From NCBI RefSeq assembly GCF_000817735.3, contig NZ_JTJC03000005.1, positions 310,001 to 374,000 of the forward strand: a DNA stretch of 64,000 bases, read 5' to 3'. The notes beneath the pieces were generated by a model. That model did not search any database. It worked only from the letters and a program-made list of their open reading frames with translations, and was not told the origin of the DNA. Below are positions 35,695 through 44,270 of the stretch, in pieces; within the stretch, counting starts at the first letter, position 1, and every line of letters begins with the position of its first letter. A program made the translations under genes and the position numbers. This DNA is from Scytonema millei VB511283 (GTDB lineage Bacteria > Cyanobacteriota > Cyanobacteriia > Cyanobacteriales > Chroococcidiopsidaceae).

Positions 35695-36735
35695 ATGAAA
35701 CTGCGATCGATAATTCAATCAATTTTTCTGTTTGTCATTAGTCTAGCGATCGCAGCAGGTTGCACTAATCCCGCAGTTTATATTACAACTACCACTGATG
35801 TTGCTGCTTCTGGTAATGCTGCTCCTAACGCTGCTAGCTTGGGATTTAGTGCGTGGCCTGGTTGGCTTCCTTGGCAAGTTACCCAAGAGCAAAAACTCTT
35901 TGAAGCAAACCAAGCTTCAGTCAATTTGAAATGGTTTGACGGCTATTTAGAATCGATTAATGCTCTAACAACCGAACAAATTAATGCTAACAGCCAGACT
36001 CTTAACGATACAATCAGTGCCGTGTCAGGTGGTGCAGATAAAGTCGTCATACTAGTCAACGACAACTCTACAGGCAACGATAAAGTCATCGTTCGTGAAG
36101 GCATCAATACAATTGCCGATTTGAAAGGCAAAAAAGTTGCCGCAGAAGAAGGCGCTGTAGATCATTTCCTATTGTTATTAGGAATGAAAAAAGCAGGCAT
36201 GAAGCCAGAAGACATCCAATTTGTCCCCTTAGAAACAGGACAAGCCGCAGCCGCTTTTGTTGGTGGACAAGTAGATGCAGTTGCCGTGTTTGCACCATTT
36301 ACCACTCAAGCCTTAAAGCGTCCTGGTAGTAAAGAACTCTTTAGTTCCAAAGAATTTCCTGGAGCAATTCCCGACCATCTAGTCGTCAGCCGTCAGTTTC
36401 TAGCAGAAAGTCCCGAAAAAGTGCAAGCAATGGTCGATTCCTGGTTTGCCACCCTTGATTACATGCAAAAAGAACCAGCCAAAGCAACAGAAATTATGGC
36501 AAAACGGGCAGGAGTTAGCGTTGCAGAGTACGAGGAATACGCCAAAGGAACCAAGATATTCACCTTGGAAGAAAACCTCAAAGCCTTTCAACCAGGTAAC
36601 AACATGACTTCGCTGATGTATGCAGCCGGAGAAATGACTAAATTTCTTGAAGAAGTCGGCTTAGCCAAACAAAAACCAGACCTAACTAAACTCTTCGACG
36701 ATCGCTTTGTCAAAGCATACGCTGAGAAACAGTGA
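35695..36735 (+). CDS. ABC transporter substrate-binding lipoprotein, probable guanidine uptake
   Basis: A 346-residue periplasmic binding protein of the NMT1/NrtA/SsuA type. It has a lipoprotein signal (FLFVISLAIAAGC, cysteine at 23), an opening FSAWPGWLPWQVTQEQKLF, LKGKKVAAEEGAVDHFLLLL and GGQVDAVAVFAPFTTQAL. It lies with permease and ATPase genes directly after gdmH-ghaA-ghaB, which suggests guanidine as substrate; related nrt-like genes also follow the guanidine hydrolase genes in other cyanobacteria. The sequence alone cannot separate guanidine from nitrate, sulfonate or thiamine precursors. Confidence 0.85.
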   Translation: MKLRSIIQSIFLFVISLAIAAGCTNPAVYITTTTDVAASGNAAPNAASLGFSAWPGWLPWQVTQEQKLFEANQASVNLKWFDGYLESINALTTEQINANSQTLNDTISAVSGGADKVVILVNDNSTGNDKVIVREGINTIADLKGKKVAAEEGAVDHFLLLLGMKKAGMKPEDIQFVPLETGQAAAAFVGGQVDAVAVFAPFTTQALKRPGSKELFSSKEFPGAIPDHLVVSRQFLAESPEKVQAMVDSWFATLDYMQKEPAKATEIMAKRAGVSVAEYEEYAKGTKIFTLEENLKAFQPGNNMTSLMYAAGEMTKFLEEVGLAKQKPDLTKLFDDRFVKAYAEKQ

Positions 36736-36812
36736 ACAGTTATCAGTTATCAGTGACTAGAGATCGGTTAATTCTGACTTACGACTTACGACTTACGACT
36801 TCTTCCCCTAGT
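36735..36812. repeat. Short repeats before the permease gene
   Basis: CAGTTATCAGTTATCAGT at 36736-36753 and ACTTACGACTTACGACTT at 36777-36802. The frame through them is open into the permease gene but reads as low-complexity sequence. Confidence 0.7.
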
Positions 36813-36821
36813 CCCTCAATT

Positions 36822-37661
36822 ATGAATACAGGCTCGATTCGTCCCCCATCTAATCCAAAAACGCTTAGCCAGACGGTTTTTTGGCGGTTGGCTGAAGATA
36901 TTCCCAGACCATTAAATGCCTTACTAGTAGCAACTTCTATCGGCTTGCCCTTGCTGATTTGGTGGCTAGTGACAACATTTGGTAGCGTAGATCCCAAGTT
37001 TCTGCCCTCGCCTGCTAGGGTACTCGAAGCATTTGGGCGATTGTGGAGGACTCGCGAACTGCTGAAGGATACTGTAGCGAGCCTCTGGCGAGTGGGTGTA
37101 GGGTTTTTGTTAGCAGTCGTGTTGTCGATTCCAGTTGGGGTGTTGATGGGCAGTTTTGCCAGTATTCGCGCTTTATTAGAACCATTATTTGGTTTGATGC
37201 GCTATATGCCTGCGCCTGCTTTTATTCCATTACTCATTCTCTATTTAGGAATTGGAGAAGAGCCGAAAATCACTTTGATTTTCATCGGCGTGTTTTTCTT
37301 CAATTCTTTAATGGTGATGGATACGGTCAAGTTTGTACCAAAAGACTTGATCGAAGCCACCTATACTTTGGGTGGCGATCGCTGGCAGACATTGACTCAA
37401 GTTATTTTTCCCCACGTTTTGCCAGGAATCATTGATGCTTGTCGAATTAACCTAGCAGCCGCATGGCAATTAGTCATTGTCTCAGAACTAATTGCTGCAA
37501 CCGAAGGTTTAGGACGCAGAATCAGCGTCGCCGGTCGATTTCTCAAAACCGATGAAATCTTTGTTGGCTTAATCGTTATTGGAATCATCGGACTCACTTT
37601 TGACCTCTTGTTCCAATGGCTCTTACGTGTTTCTTGTAAGTGGGCAAGTCAGAAGAGATAA
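36822..37661 (+). CDS. ABC transporter permease, SsuC/NrtB type
   Basis: A 279-residue inner-membrane permease with six predicted helices. The EAA-type coupling loop is EATYTLGGDRWQTLTQVIFP, and the C-terminal LGRRISVAGRFLKTDEIFVG is typical of the nitrate/sulfonate/taurine family. I chose the ATG at 36822 (MNTGSIRPPSN) because the longer open frame is translated repeat DNA. It is the membrane partner of the binding protein upstream and the ATPase downstream. Confidence 0.9.
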   Translation: MNTGSIRPPSNPKTLSQTVFWRLAEDIPRPLNALLVATSIGLPLLIWWLVTTFGSVDPKFLPSPARVLEAFGRLWRTRELLKDTVASLWRVGVGFLLAVVLSIPVGVLMGSFASIRALLEPLFGLMRYMPAPAFIPLLILYLGIGEEPKITLIFIGVFFFNSLMVMDTVKFVPKDLIEATYTLGGDRWQTLTQVIFPHVLPGIIDACRINLAAAWQLVIVSELIAATEGLGRRISVAGRFLKTDEIFVGLIVIGIIGLTFDLLFQWLLRVSCKWASQKR

Positions 37662-37765
37662 ATCAGTTATCAGTTATCAGTTATCAGTCAACCGTCAACT
37701 GTCAACTGTCTTCACGCAGTGTAGCGCCACGTTTACCGTCAACCAACTACCAATTACCAACTACC
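37662..37765. repeat. Repeats between permease and ATPase genes
   Basis: CAGTTATCAGTTATCAGT, CAACCGTCAACTGTCAACTG and CCAACTACCAATTACCAACT arrays fill the spacer. The reading frame is open through them into the ATPase gene, but the true start follows at 37766. Confidence 0.75.
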
Positions 37766-38542
37766 ATGTATCTACAAATCACCAAACTCCATAAAAATTT
37801 CGAGACAAAATCGGGAACGTTAGTTGTCCTCAAAGACATTAATATGTCGATCGAGCGGGGTGAATTTATCTGTGCTGTGGGTGCATCGGGTTCGGGTAAG
37901 TCTACTCTACTGCGCCAGATTGCCGGACTCGATTTACCAACAGCGGGAGAAGTGAAAATCGATGGCGTGCGCGTTCAAGGACCAGGACCAGATCGGGGCA
38001 TGGTGTTTCAGCACTACACGCTTTATCCTTGGATGAACGTACAGGAAAATGCTGAATTTGGACTCAAACTTCAGGGATTTTCCAAGCGGGAACGACGGGA
38101 AAAAGCTAGTTACTATTTGAGCGTAGTTGGACTGACTAAGTTTGCTAAATCCTTGCCCAAGGAGTTATCTGGTGGAATGAAACAACGGGTAGCGATCGCC
38201 CGCGCTCTCGCCTCAGAGCCTAAAGTATTATTGATGGACGAACCTTTTGGTGCTTTGGATATTCACACTAAAGAGTCTATGCATGAATTCATGCTGGATC
38301 TGTGGCAGCGTACCAACATCACCATTTTCACGATCACCCACGATGTGGAAGAAGCTGTATTTCTCTCAAATCGGATCTACGCTCTCGGCGCTCGTCCTGG
38401 TACGGTCAGAAAAGAAATTTCAATTAAACTCCCCGAACGCACCCACACCGTCAAGCGTCATTCTATATTCCACGACTACTGCGACGAATTGATGGATCTG
38501 CTCCGGGGACACTCACAGGAAGCTCTGGCAGTGTCTTCTTAG
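37766..38542 (+). CDS. ABC transporter ATPase, SsuB/NrtD type
   Basis: A 258-residue nucleotide-binding subunit with Walker A GASGSGKST, Q-loop MVFQHYTLYPWM, signature LSGGMKQRVAIARAL, Walker B VLLMDEPFGALD and switch His in ITHDVEEAVFL. It matches the ATPases of nitrate/sulfonate/taurine-type importers and completes the ABC set with the two preceding genes. The start is ATG 37766 (MYLQITKLHKNFE). The stop overlaps the convergent VOC gene by 4 bp, so transcription of the locus ends about here. Confidence 0.9.
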   Translation: MYLQITKLHKNFETKSGTLVVLKDINMSIERGEFICAVGASGSGKSTLLRQIAGLDLPTAGEVKIDGVRVQGPGPDRGMVFQHYTLYPWMNVQENAEFGLKLQGFSKRERREKASYYLSVVGLTKFAKSLPKELSGGMKQRVAIARALASEPKVLLMDEPFGALDIHTKESMHEFMLDLWQRTNITIFTITHDVEEAVFLSNRIYALGARPGTVRKEISIKLPERTHTVKRHSIFHDYCDELMDLLRGHSQEALAVSS

Positions 38543-38883
38543 GCGGGTTGAAGTAAACTGAGCAAATGTCCGTCAGGAGTCCGCATAGCAGCAACTTTGC
38601 CAAAAGAAGGTTCTCGGACGCGCCCTTCGAGTTTAGCCCCCATATTTTCTAGATTGGCGATCGCCCCATAAACATCGTCTACATGGAAGCTCAAAATCGG
38701 AGAATTCCCCGTTTGCGCTTGACTCTCCGCAGCATGGAGCGCGATCGTCGTGCCATCAGCATCCAATTCTGCCCAACCAGGACTTGCCATTTTTACTTTT
38801 AGTCCCAGTCCTTCTTGATAAAACTTCACCGTTGCTAAAACGTCTGTCACCATCAGCATGACGTGCTTAAACTGTGCTGTCAT
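38539..38883 (-). CDS. VOC-family (glyoxalase/bleomycin resistance-like) protein
   Basis: A 114-residue single-domain VOC protein made of two beta-alpha-beta-beta-beta modules: FKHVMLMVTDVLATVKFYQE and LSFHVDDVYGAIANLENMG. Possible metal ligands are His7, His67 and a Glu/Asp near the end. Function cannot be assigned beyond the fold; such proteins include lyases, dioxygenases and antibiotic-binding proteins. It is convergent with the guanidine transporter ATPase. Confidence 0.85.
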   Translation of the reverse strand: MTAQFKHVMLMVTDVLATVKFYQEGLGLKVKMASPGWAELDADGTTIALHAAESQAQTGNSPILSFHVDDVYGAIANLENMGAKLEGRVREPSFGKVAAMRTPDGHLLSLLQPA

Positions 38884-39148
38884 GAAATCTCCTCGACAAA
38901 GTTAGTTCCTTATCGATCTTGCACTATATTCAAGGATTGGTAGTTGGTAATTGGTAGTTGGTAATTGTTAGTTGCTCCCTCAGCTCCCTACTCCCTATTC
39001 CCGACTCCCCGATCGCCAATAATAAAGATTTACTTTTCCTCCGCTAGACTCGATCTATTTTTGCAACTCTACCCGATAAAATACTGTAATGACTTGCAGT
39101 AGATAGGAATCTTTAGCAACAAACTACTTGTAATTGCAGAGACAATAC

Positions 39149-39799
39149 ATGCTATTCAACAGACTGTTCACCGCAGGCGGCGTGGTTATGTGGCCCCTGC
39201 TCGGATTTTCTATACTAGCGATCGCCCTAATTATCGAGCGGGCAATTTTTTGGGTGCGGATAAATAAGCGCCAGCGTCGCGTCATCCGTGAGGTATTAAA
39301 CCTCTACCGCTTGGAAAATGTCGTCACCGCGATCGAAAGGCTGAAGCAAAATGCCGACTTGCCTATGGCACGCATATTTCTCGCTGCCTTAGAACTCGAA
39401 CGCCCCACACCTGAAGAGTTTCGCCTTGCTCTAGAAAGTGAAGCACAAGCAGAGATTCCTGTCTTGAAACGATTTAACACTATCTTTGAGACAATCATTA
39501 GCATTGCACCCTTATTAGGTCTACTCGGTACGGTTTTGGGTTTGATTGCCTCCTTCGCGTCCCTCAACATTGCCAACGTTGGGGCTAGCCAAACCGCTGG
39601 AGTCACGGGTGGGATCAGCGAAGCGCTAGTTTCAACGGCTTCCGGCTTGGTAGTCGCTATCTTTACGCTTCTATTTGCCAATACATTTCGAGGATTGTAC
39701 GTGCGGCAAATGGCATCAATTCAAGAGTATGGCGGTCAGCTAGAACTACTCTATCGTCGTCTTTACGAACGGGGAGAAACCTATGCGTCTGCAAGATGA
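39149..39799 (+). CDS. exbB: MotA/TolQ/ExbB proton channel family protein
   Basis: A 216-residue membrane protein with an N-terminal helix, FETIISIAPLLGLLGTVLGL as second helix and GISEALVSTASGLVVAIFTL as third, the classic ExbB/TolQ layout. With ExbD it turns proton flow into energy for TonB-dependent outer-membrane transport. I chose the ATG at 39149. It overlaps exbD by 17 bp, and a TonB-dependent receptor gene lies 1 kb downstream, which favours ExbB over TolQ. No tonB gene is in the window. Confidence 0.88.
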   Translation: MLFNRLFTAGGVVMWPLLGFSILAIALIIERAIFWVRINKRQRRVIREVLNLYRLENVVTAIERLKQNADLPMARIFLAALELERPTPEEFRLALESEAQAEIPVLKRFNTIFETIISIAPLLGLLGTVLGLIASFASLNIANVGASQTAGVTGGISEALVSTASGLVVAIFTLLFANTFRGLYVRQMASIQEYGGQLELLYRRLYERGETYASAR

Positions 39800-40184
39800 G
39801 CCAGAAATTCAAGCACAGATTAATATCGTGCCGATGATTGACGTGATCTTCGCGATTTTGACATTTTTTATCATGTCAACCTTATTTCTCACTCGTTCTG
39901 AGGGGCTATCGGTCAATTTACCTCAGTCAAAATCAGCTCAAGCGCAGCCAAAAGCACCGATTACAGTCACAATTGATGCCAAAGGTCAACTCGCCGTCAA
40001 CCGCAAACCGACTCAACTCCAAGCACTCAGTGGAGAAATACGGCAGCTAGCACAGCCAAACCAAGAGGCACTTGTAATAGTCAATGCCGATAAATCAGTC
40101 AACCACGGACAAGTTGTCTCCGTGATGGATGTGGTGAGGCAACTACCAAACGCAAGACTGGCGATCGCCACGCAGAGGGAATAA
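39783..40184 (+). CDS. exbD: ExbD/TolR family biopolymer transport protein
   Basis: A 133-residue protein with one N-terminal membrane helix (INIVPMIDVIFAILTFFIMS) that carries the essential membrane aspartate (PMIDV) and a periplasmic ExbD/TolR domain (VTIDAKGQLAVN, ALVIVNADKSVNHGQVVSVM). It is translationally coupled to exbB through a 17-bp overlap. A palindromic repeat follows the stop codon and may act as terminator. Confidence 0.92.
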   Translation: MRLQDEPEIQAQINIVPMIDVIFAILTFFIMSTLFLTRSEGLSVNLPQSKSAQAQPKAPITVTIDAKGQLAVNRKPTQLQALSGEIRQLAQPNQEALVIVNADKSVNHGQVVSVMDVVRQLPNARLAIATQRE

Positions 40185-40187
40185 CAA

Positions 40188-40217
40188 TGTAGAGACGTTA
40201 CATGTAACGTCTCTACA
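40188..40217. repeat. 30-bp palindromic repeat, copy 1
   Basis: TGTAGAGACGTTACA and TGTAACGTCTCTACA form a perfect 15-bp inverted repeat just after exbD and before the convergent DUF3574 gene. A second copy with the same 28-bp core lies at 57643-57672, between gshB and recA. It probably ends transcription from both sides. Confidence 0.85.
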
Positions 40218-40228
40218 CCGATCGCCGA

Positions 40229-40687
40229 TTAAAAACTTACCCGTGCGGGTACATCTGTAACGCGCAAGACCGATTCTTGTTGAAATTTTGACTTATAAGC
40301 GTCAATAATTTCCTGAATGGATCTTTCTCGTTCTGGAGTACTGACATAGAGCAATATTAAAACTTTAGAATCTTCTCTAGCTAGAATTCCAGCACTGTTA
40401 AGAAACTGACCGTAAGCATCTATTACCGTTAATCCATCGGGAAAACGAGGTGTCACTTCAGTATCTACAAACTTTTGCCATTGTTCTTCTGTGACTTCTC
40501 CTCCCCCTGGTTGCGATCGCCCAAAATACAACTCATCTCTGACGTATGCTTCGCTGTTGGCAGTAGTTTCTGCTGCCGGAGTTTGAGCGCTAACTTGATG
40601 TATGTAGTTAACTGAACCTGTTAATAACAAGCCAGACAGAAAAAACGCACCTAGAATTTTGCGTCTGGTGAGTAAGGTAATATTCAT
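40229..40687 (-). CDS. DUF3574 family exported protein
   Basis: About 152 residues with a Tat-like signal (TRRKILGAFFLSGLLL, cleavage near VSAQ at about 35). The DUF3574 domain shows DELYFGRSQPGGGEVTEEQW, TPRFPDGLTVIDAYGQ and SIQEIIDAYKSKF. Function is unknown. ATG 40687 has GAGG six nt upstream, better than the TTG at 40699. It is divergent from the TonB receptor gene. A 10-bp dyad lies about 100 bp before its start. Confidence 0.85.
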   Translation of the reverse strand: MNITLLTRRKILGAFFLSGLLLTGSVNYIHQVSAQTPAAETTANSEAYVRDELYFGRSQPGGGEVTEEQWQKFVDTEVTPRFPDGLTVIDAYGQFLNSAGILAREDSKVLILLYVSTPERERSIQEIIDAYKSKFQQESVLRVTDVPARVSF

Positions 40688-40786
40688 TTCTATCCTCAAT
40701 TTGTTGACTTAATACGACGGTCTGTTTGGAATGGCTGCTAACTATTACTTCAGACGTACACCTTTAGTTTTAGATATATATAAATT

Positions 40787-40809
40787 TTTTGTAATATCGT
40801 ATTACAAAA
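40787..40809. promoter_or_regulatory. Perfect 10-bp dyad, candidate operator
   Basis: TTTTGTAATA-TCG-TATTACAAAA is a perfect inverted repeat in the region between the DUF3574 gene and the TonB receptor gene. Its length, symmetry and AT-rich context suit a regulator binding site. It is not an NtcA box (spacing is 9, not 8) and does not resemble a Fur box. Confidence 0.5.
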
Positions 40810-40892
40810 GTTAGCTTTTATTTATTCTCGATCGTTGACACGTACAAATTTACTATTCGGATTTTTTACAACTAATATAGCAAGCAAGAAAT

Positions 40893-40930
40893 AACTGATA
40901 ACTGATAACTGATAACTGATAACTGATAAA
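40893..40930. repeat. ACTGATA repeat array
   Basis: Five tandem copies of ACTGATA. The surrounding 40700-41232 gap also has a HIP1 site and no credible gene; the short open frames in it read as random sequence. Confidence 0.85.
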
Positions 40931-41232
40931 GTTTGACAGCTTGTCTTTTGACTAAACGCAACTGCGATCGCCATGATTGGTATAAGTGCAAACGCACTTT
41001 GTCCGTAAAAATAACAAGCAAATTAGAGGAATGTTTCAACCACGCGGCTAAATATAAAGTCTGCGTGTATGTTTGCGTGCATCTGCATCCAGCGATTTAT
41101 CTATATGCGATCGTACACGGACACAAATGAAACCAAACAATCTATAAGCGTGCAAATTGGAAAGGAAAGTGAATTGTAAGTCGTAAAAATACACCTGATA
41201 ACTGATAACTGGGAAGTGATAACTAATAGAAG

Positions 41233-43362
41233 ATGGGACTGAAATTTTTGTTATTGCCTACGGTATTGTTAAGTTTAACCATAGGCTCTGCTGCACTAGC
41301 AAATGAACTAGAAAACAGTAAAAATAATGCGATCGCTTTAAAATTAAAATTGCATCAAGCGAGAAGAAATTCACAACCAAAACTACCCCGCTTGAGCCAA
41401 AGAGAAAAATTTTCTACAGATGCTATTTGGTTAACACAAAAACCATCATCAACAATAGATGTGGCACAATCAATATCTTCTGAAGTAGAAGAATCTGCTA
41501 TTGAAGACACTGACGAACTTTATATCGAGGTTGAAGGGAAAAGAGAGACAATTTCTGAAACATCAAGTCCCGTCTACATCATTCCTAAAGAAGAAATTGA
41601 AAAACAACGTCCGAATAGCGTCGCAGAAATTTTACGCAATCTACCAGGATTTGCAATTAATGATGCAGGTTTTGGTGCAGATATTCATACGGGAACATAT
41701 TATCGAGGAAGCTCGATCAATCAGTCAGTTTTCTTACTCAATGGTAGACCAATTGGATCTAATATTAACACCTACCACGGCGCTACCGATCTGAATAGTA
41801 TTCCTGTAGAATCTATCGAACGAGTAGAATTATCGAGCGGTACGAGTTCTACTTTATATGGTTCGCAAGCGTTTGGCGGAGTTGTCAATATTGTTACTAA
41901 GCAAGGCTCAGAGATTCCCCAGCTAAACGGTTTAGTAGAGTACGGTTCTTATGACCAAGATAACTATCGCATAAGTTATGGTAGCAGTGGTGGTAATTTA
42001 AAATATAGCCTTGGTTTTGAACAATACGATGCTGAGAACAATTATCGCGTCCCTGAAGGAGCAGCAAATCGAGATTCAGATGGACGTTTATTTAATGGTG
42101 ATACTGCGACGAGTAACTACTTTGGTAGTCTCAGTCTCGATCTAAATTCTCGTAACACTCTCAGTTTAGATGCTTACAAAATTAGCAGTCGTCGCGGCTT
42201 ATTGTACTTTGGTTTTCCCCTACAAAGAGATCGTTTAGACCACGATGTTTTTAACATTGGTTTATCTTGGAAAACTTTGCTAGGCAATGGAAAAGACTCT
42301 GTTCTTAGAGCGACAGTCGCCTACAATCAAGATTATTTCAATACCTACGGTCCTACACAAAACATTTTTTATCGTACGGGAACGCTCAATTCTCAAGCTG
42401 TAACCGCAAGGTTAGAACACGATTGGAAAATTAACACTAGTAATAATTTGCGCTGGGGCATAGATGTCAAAAATGACTTTTTGAATGGTGATGTTTTAAG
42501 TACGGCTCCGAATAGAGTCAACTTAAATGAAGAAGAAGAAAGAGAAAGATTTCAAACTGCATTATTTGCTTTAAACACCTGGAAAATTACCAATAATTTT
42601 CAAGCCGATCTAGGATTGAGGCAGAATTTTACTAGCGAGTTTGGTAGTTATTTAAATCCTAGTGTTGGGTTACGATGGGCAATGAGTCCAGGGGTAGCTT
42701 TACGGGGAAGTTGGGCATCAGTACAGCGCGATCCTGGTATCGATCAATTATACGTTTATGACACGGTACATAATTGGTTGCCAAACCCAGATCTTGAACC
42801 AGAAGTAGGTTCTTCATGGACAGCAGGAGTTGATGTCAAATTTGCCGAGAATTTAACCGGACAGTTTACGTATTTCGGTAGTAGCTTAACAGATCGCTTG
42901 GGCATTCAAGCAGGTCGCTGGACGAACATTGGATTAGTTAATACTAACGGTTTAGAAGCAGCATTAAAATGGCAAATTAATCCGCAGTGGTCAACTTTTC
43001 TCAACTATACTTATACCGATGCAAAAATTAAGTCAGGAATTGAAGAAGGATTACAACTAGGTTTAGTCCCCTATTCTGTCGGTCAAATTGGTTTAGGATA
43101 TCAGTCGGGAGGATGGGAGGTTAATTTATTTGCTAGCTATTATAGTGGAGCGCGACGAGCTTTTTTTAATAACCCAGGTGATAGTAATACCGATTTTTCT
43201 CCCTCTTGGTTGAGTCTAGATTTAGGGGCGCGAATTCCAATCACAAGAAACTTGGGATTAACAGTTTATCTAGAAAACTTAGGCGATCGCGCCTACGAAA
43301 AAGCCAATCGAATTTACCAGCCTGGTTTAACTTATCGAGTTGGCATTTCTTCTAATTTCTAA
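41233..43362 (+). CDS. TonB-dependent outer-membrane receptor
   Basis: A 709-residue receptor with signal peptide (cleavage near ALA at about 23), a TonB-box-like DELYIEVEGKRE (about 94-105), a plug domain (VAEILRNLPGFAIND, FLLNGRPIGSNIN, IERVELSSGTSSTLYGSQAF, GGVVNIVTK) and a 22-strand-type barrel ending YRVGISSNF with terminal Phe. The ligand is unknown; barrel sequences resemble siderophore or cobalamin receptors. exbB-exbD upstream supply energy coupling. No AMIN domain, often seen in cyanobacterial siderophore receptors, is visible. Codon use is more AT-rich than in its neighbours, which may indicate transfer. Confidence 0.92.
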   Translation: MGLKFLLLPTVLLSLTIGSAALANELENSKNNAIALKLKLHQARRNSQPKLPRLSQREKFSTDAIWLTQKPSSTIDVAQSISSEVEESAIEDTDELYIEVEGKRETISETSSPVYIIPKEEIEKQRPNSVAEILRNLPGFAINDAGFGADIHTGTYYRGSSINQSVFLLNGRPIGSNINTYHGATDLNSIPVESIERVELSSGTSSTLYGSQAFGGVVNIVTKQGSEIPQLNGLVEYGSYDQDNYRISYGSSGGNLKYSLGFEQYDAENNYRVPEGAANRDSDGRLFNGDTATSNYFGSLSLDLNSRNTLSLDAYKISSRRGLLYFGFPLQRDRLDHDVFNIGLSWKTLLGNGKDSVLRATVAYNQDYFNTYGPTQNIFYRTGTLNSQAVTARLEHDWKINTSNNLRWGIDVKNDFLNGDVLSTAPNRVNLNEEEERERFQTALFALNTWKITNNFQADLGLRQNFTSEFGSYLNPSVGLRWAMSPGVALRGSWASVQRDPGIDQLYVYDTVHNWLPNPDLEPEVGSSWTAGVDVKFAENLTGQFTYFGSSLTDRLGIQAGRWTNIGLVNTNGLEAALKWQINPQWSTFLNYTYTDAKIKSGIEEGLQLGLVPYSVGQIGLGYQSGGWEVNLFASYYSGARRAFFNNPGDSNTDFSPSWLSLDLGARIPITRNLGLTVYLENLGDRAYEKANRIYQPGLTYRVGISSNF

Positions 43363-43365
43363 TTC

Positions 43366-43424
43366 TTGTAGGGTGGGCAACGCCCGCCTTGTCTTGTAAA
43401 GTAGACTTAGCAACGCCCACCGCT
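43366..43424. repeat. GTAGGGTGGGCA palindromic repeat
   Basis: GTAGGGTGGGCAACGCCCGCC, then GCAACGCCCACC, lies between the convergent receptor and uppS genes. It is related to GTAGGGTGGGCATTGCCCAC at 62521-62541. Confidence 0.65.
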
Positions 43425-43430
43425 CAAAAA

Positions 43431-44168
43431 TTAGGAAGCAATCTGACCAAAACGACGATCGCGGTTTTGATAAGCGAGTAAAGCGTGATGAAAGGCAGTG
43501 CGATCGAAGTCGGGCCACAAAATATCTGTAAAATACATTTCTGTATATGCCATTTGCCACAATAAAAAATTACTCAATCGCATTTCTCCACTAGTACGAA
43601 TCAATAAATCTGGATGAGAAGTTCCAGTAGTGTAAAGATATTTTTCAATCAAATCTTCACTAATTTCTTCAATTTCAATCTTTTGTTGTTGAATCTGTAA
43701 AGCAATTTGCCGACAAACTTGAGCGATCTCTTTGCGACTACCGTAATTTACAGCCACAGTAAAGTGAATGGCTGTGTTATTAATTGTGTGTGCGATCGCA
43801 CGTTCTATTTCTCTTTGCAAAGACTGAGGTAATACTGACAAATCTCCAATAAAGGAAATTCGTACTCCTTCTTTTTGTATTTGAGCTAATTCGCGTTGTA
43901 ATAGTCGCTCAAACAGTAACATGAGAAAATCGACTTCTTGTATAGGTCGTCGCCAATTCTCGGTCGAAAAAGCGTAAACTGTTAGTGCTTCGATTCCCCA
44001 ATCTTTACAGCAGCGAAGTAGTTCTTTTAAAACTTTTGCTCCTTGGCGATGCCCAGCAAGACGCGGTAATCCTTTTTTGGTAGCCCAGCGTCCGTTACCA
44101 TCCATAATTACAGCAACGTGTTTGGGTAAGTTTTGAGAATCTAAATCGATAGGTAGTTTATATTGCAT
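43431..44168 (-). CDS. uppS: Isoprenyl transferase (undecaprenyl diphosphate synthase family)
   Basis: A 245-residue cis-prenyltransferase. [20 protein letters not shown] is the substrate-binding start (Asp in MDGNGRW), followed by [34 protein letters not shown], and the C-terminal [20 protein letters not shown] with [13 protein letters not shown]. It makes the lipid carrier for peptidoglycan. I chose the ATG at 44168 ([10 protein letters not shown]); a longer frame adds a hydrophobic stretch not seen in the family. Confidence 0.95.
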   Translation of the reverse strand: MQYKLPIDLDSQNLPKHVAVIMDGNGRWATKKGLPRLAGHRQGAKVLKELLRCCKDWGIEALTVYAFSTENWRRPIQEVDFLMLLFERLLQRELAQIQKEGVRISFIGDLSVLPQSLQREIERAIAHTINNTAIHFTVAVNYGSRKEIAQVCRQIALQIQQQKIEIEEISEDLIEKYLYTTGTSHPDLLIRTSGEMRLSNFLLWQMAYTEMYFTDILWPDFDRTAFHHALLAYQNRDRRFGQIAS

Positions 44169-44270
44169 GGAATTTATAGATAAAAATGTTACGCAAAGAC
44201 AAGAAAAAGTAGACACACCTACTGATACGAGCTTGAGAATCAAGGAGAAGATCTCGGCTCTGTTTCTCAT

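Noticed and set aside
36732-36821. N-terminal extension of the permease (SYQLSVTRDRL and so on)
   Set aside because: It is translated repeat DNA upstream of a good ATG; family members begin at the later start.
40787-40809. The dyad as an NtcA box
   Set aside because: GTA and TAC are separated by 9 bases, not 8, and no -10 element is placed correctly.
40933-41130. 65-codon frame before the TonB receptor
   Set aside because: Random-looking composition (repeated Cys/Val/His), no ribosome binding site, no family resemblance.
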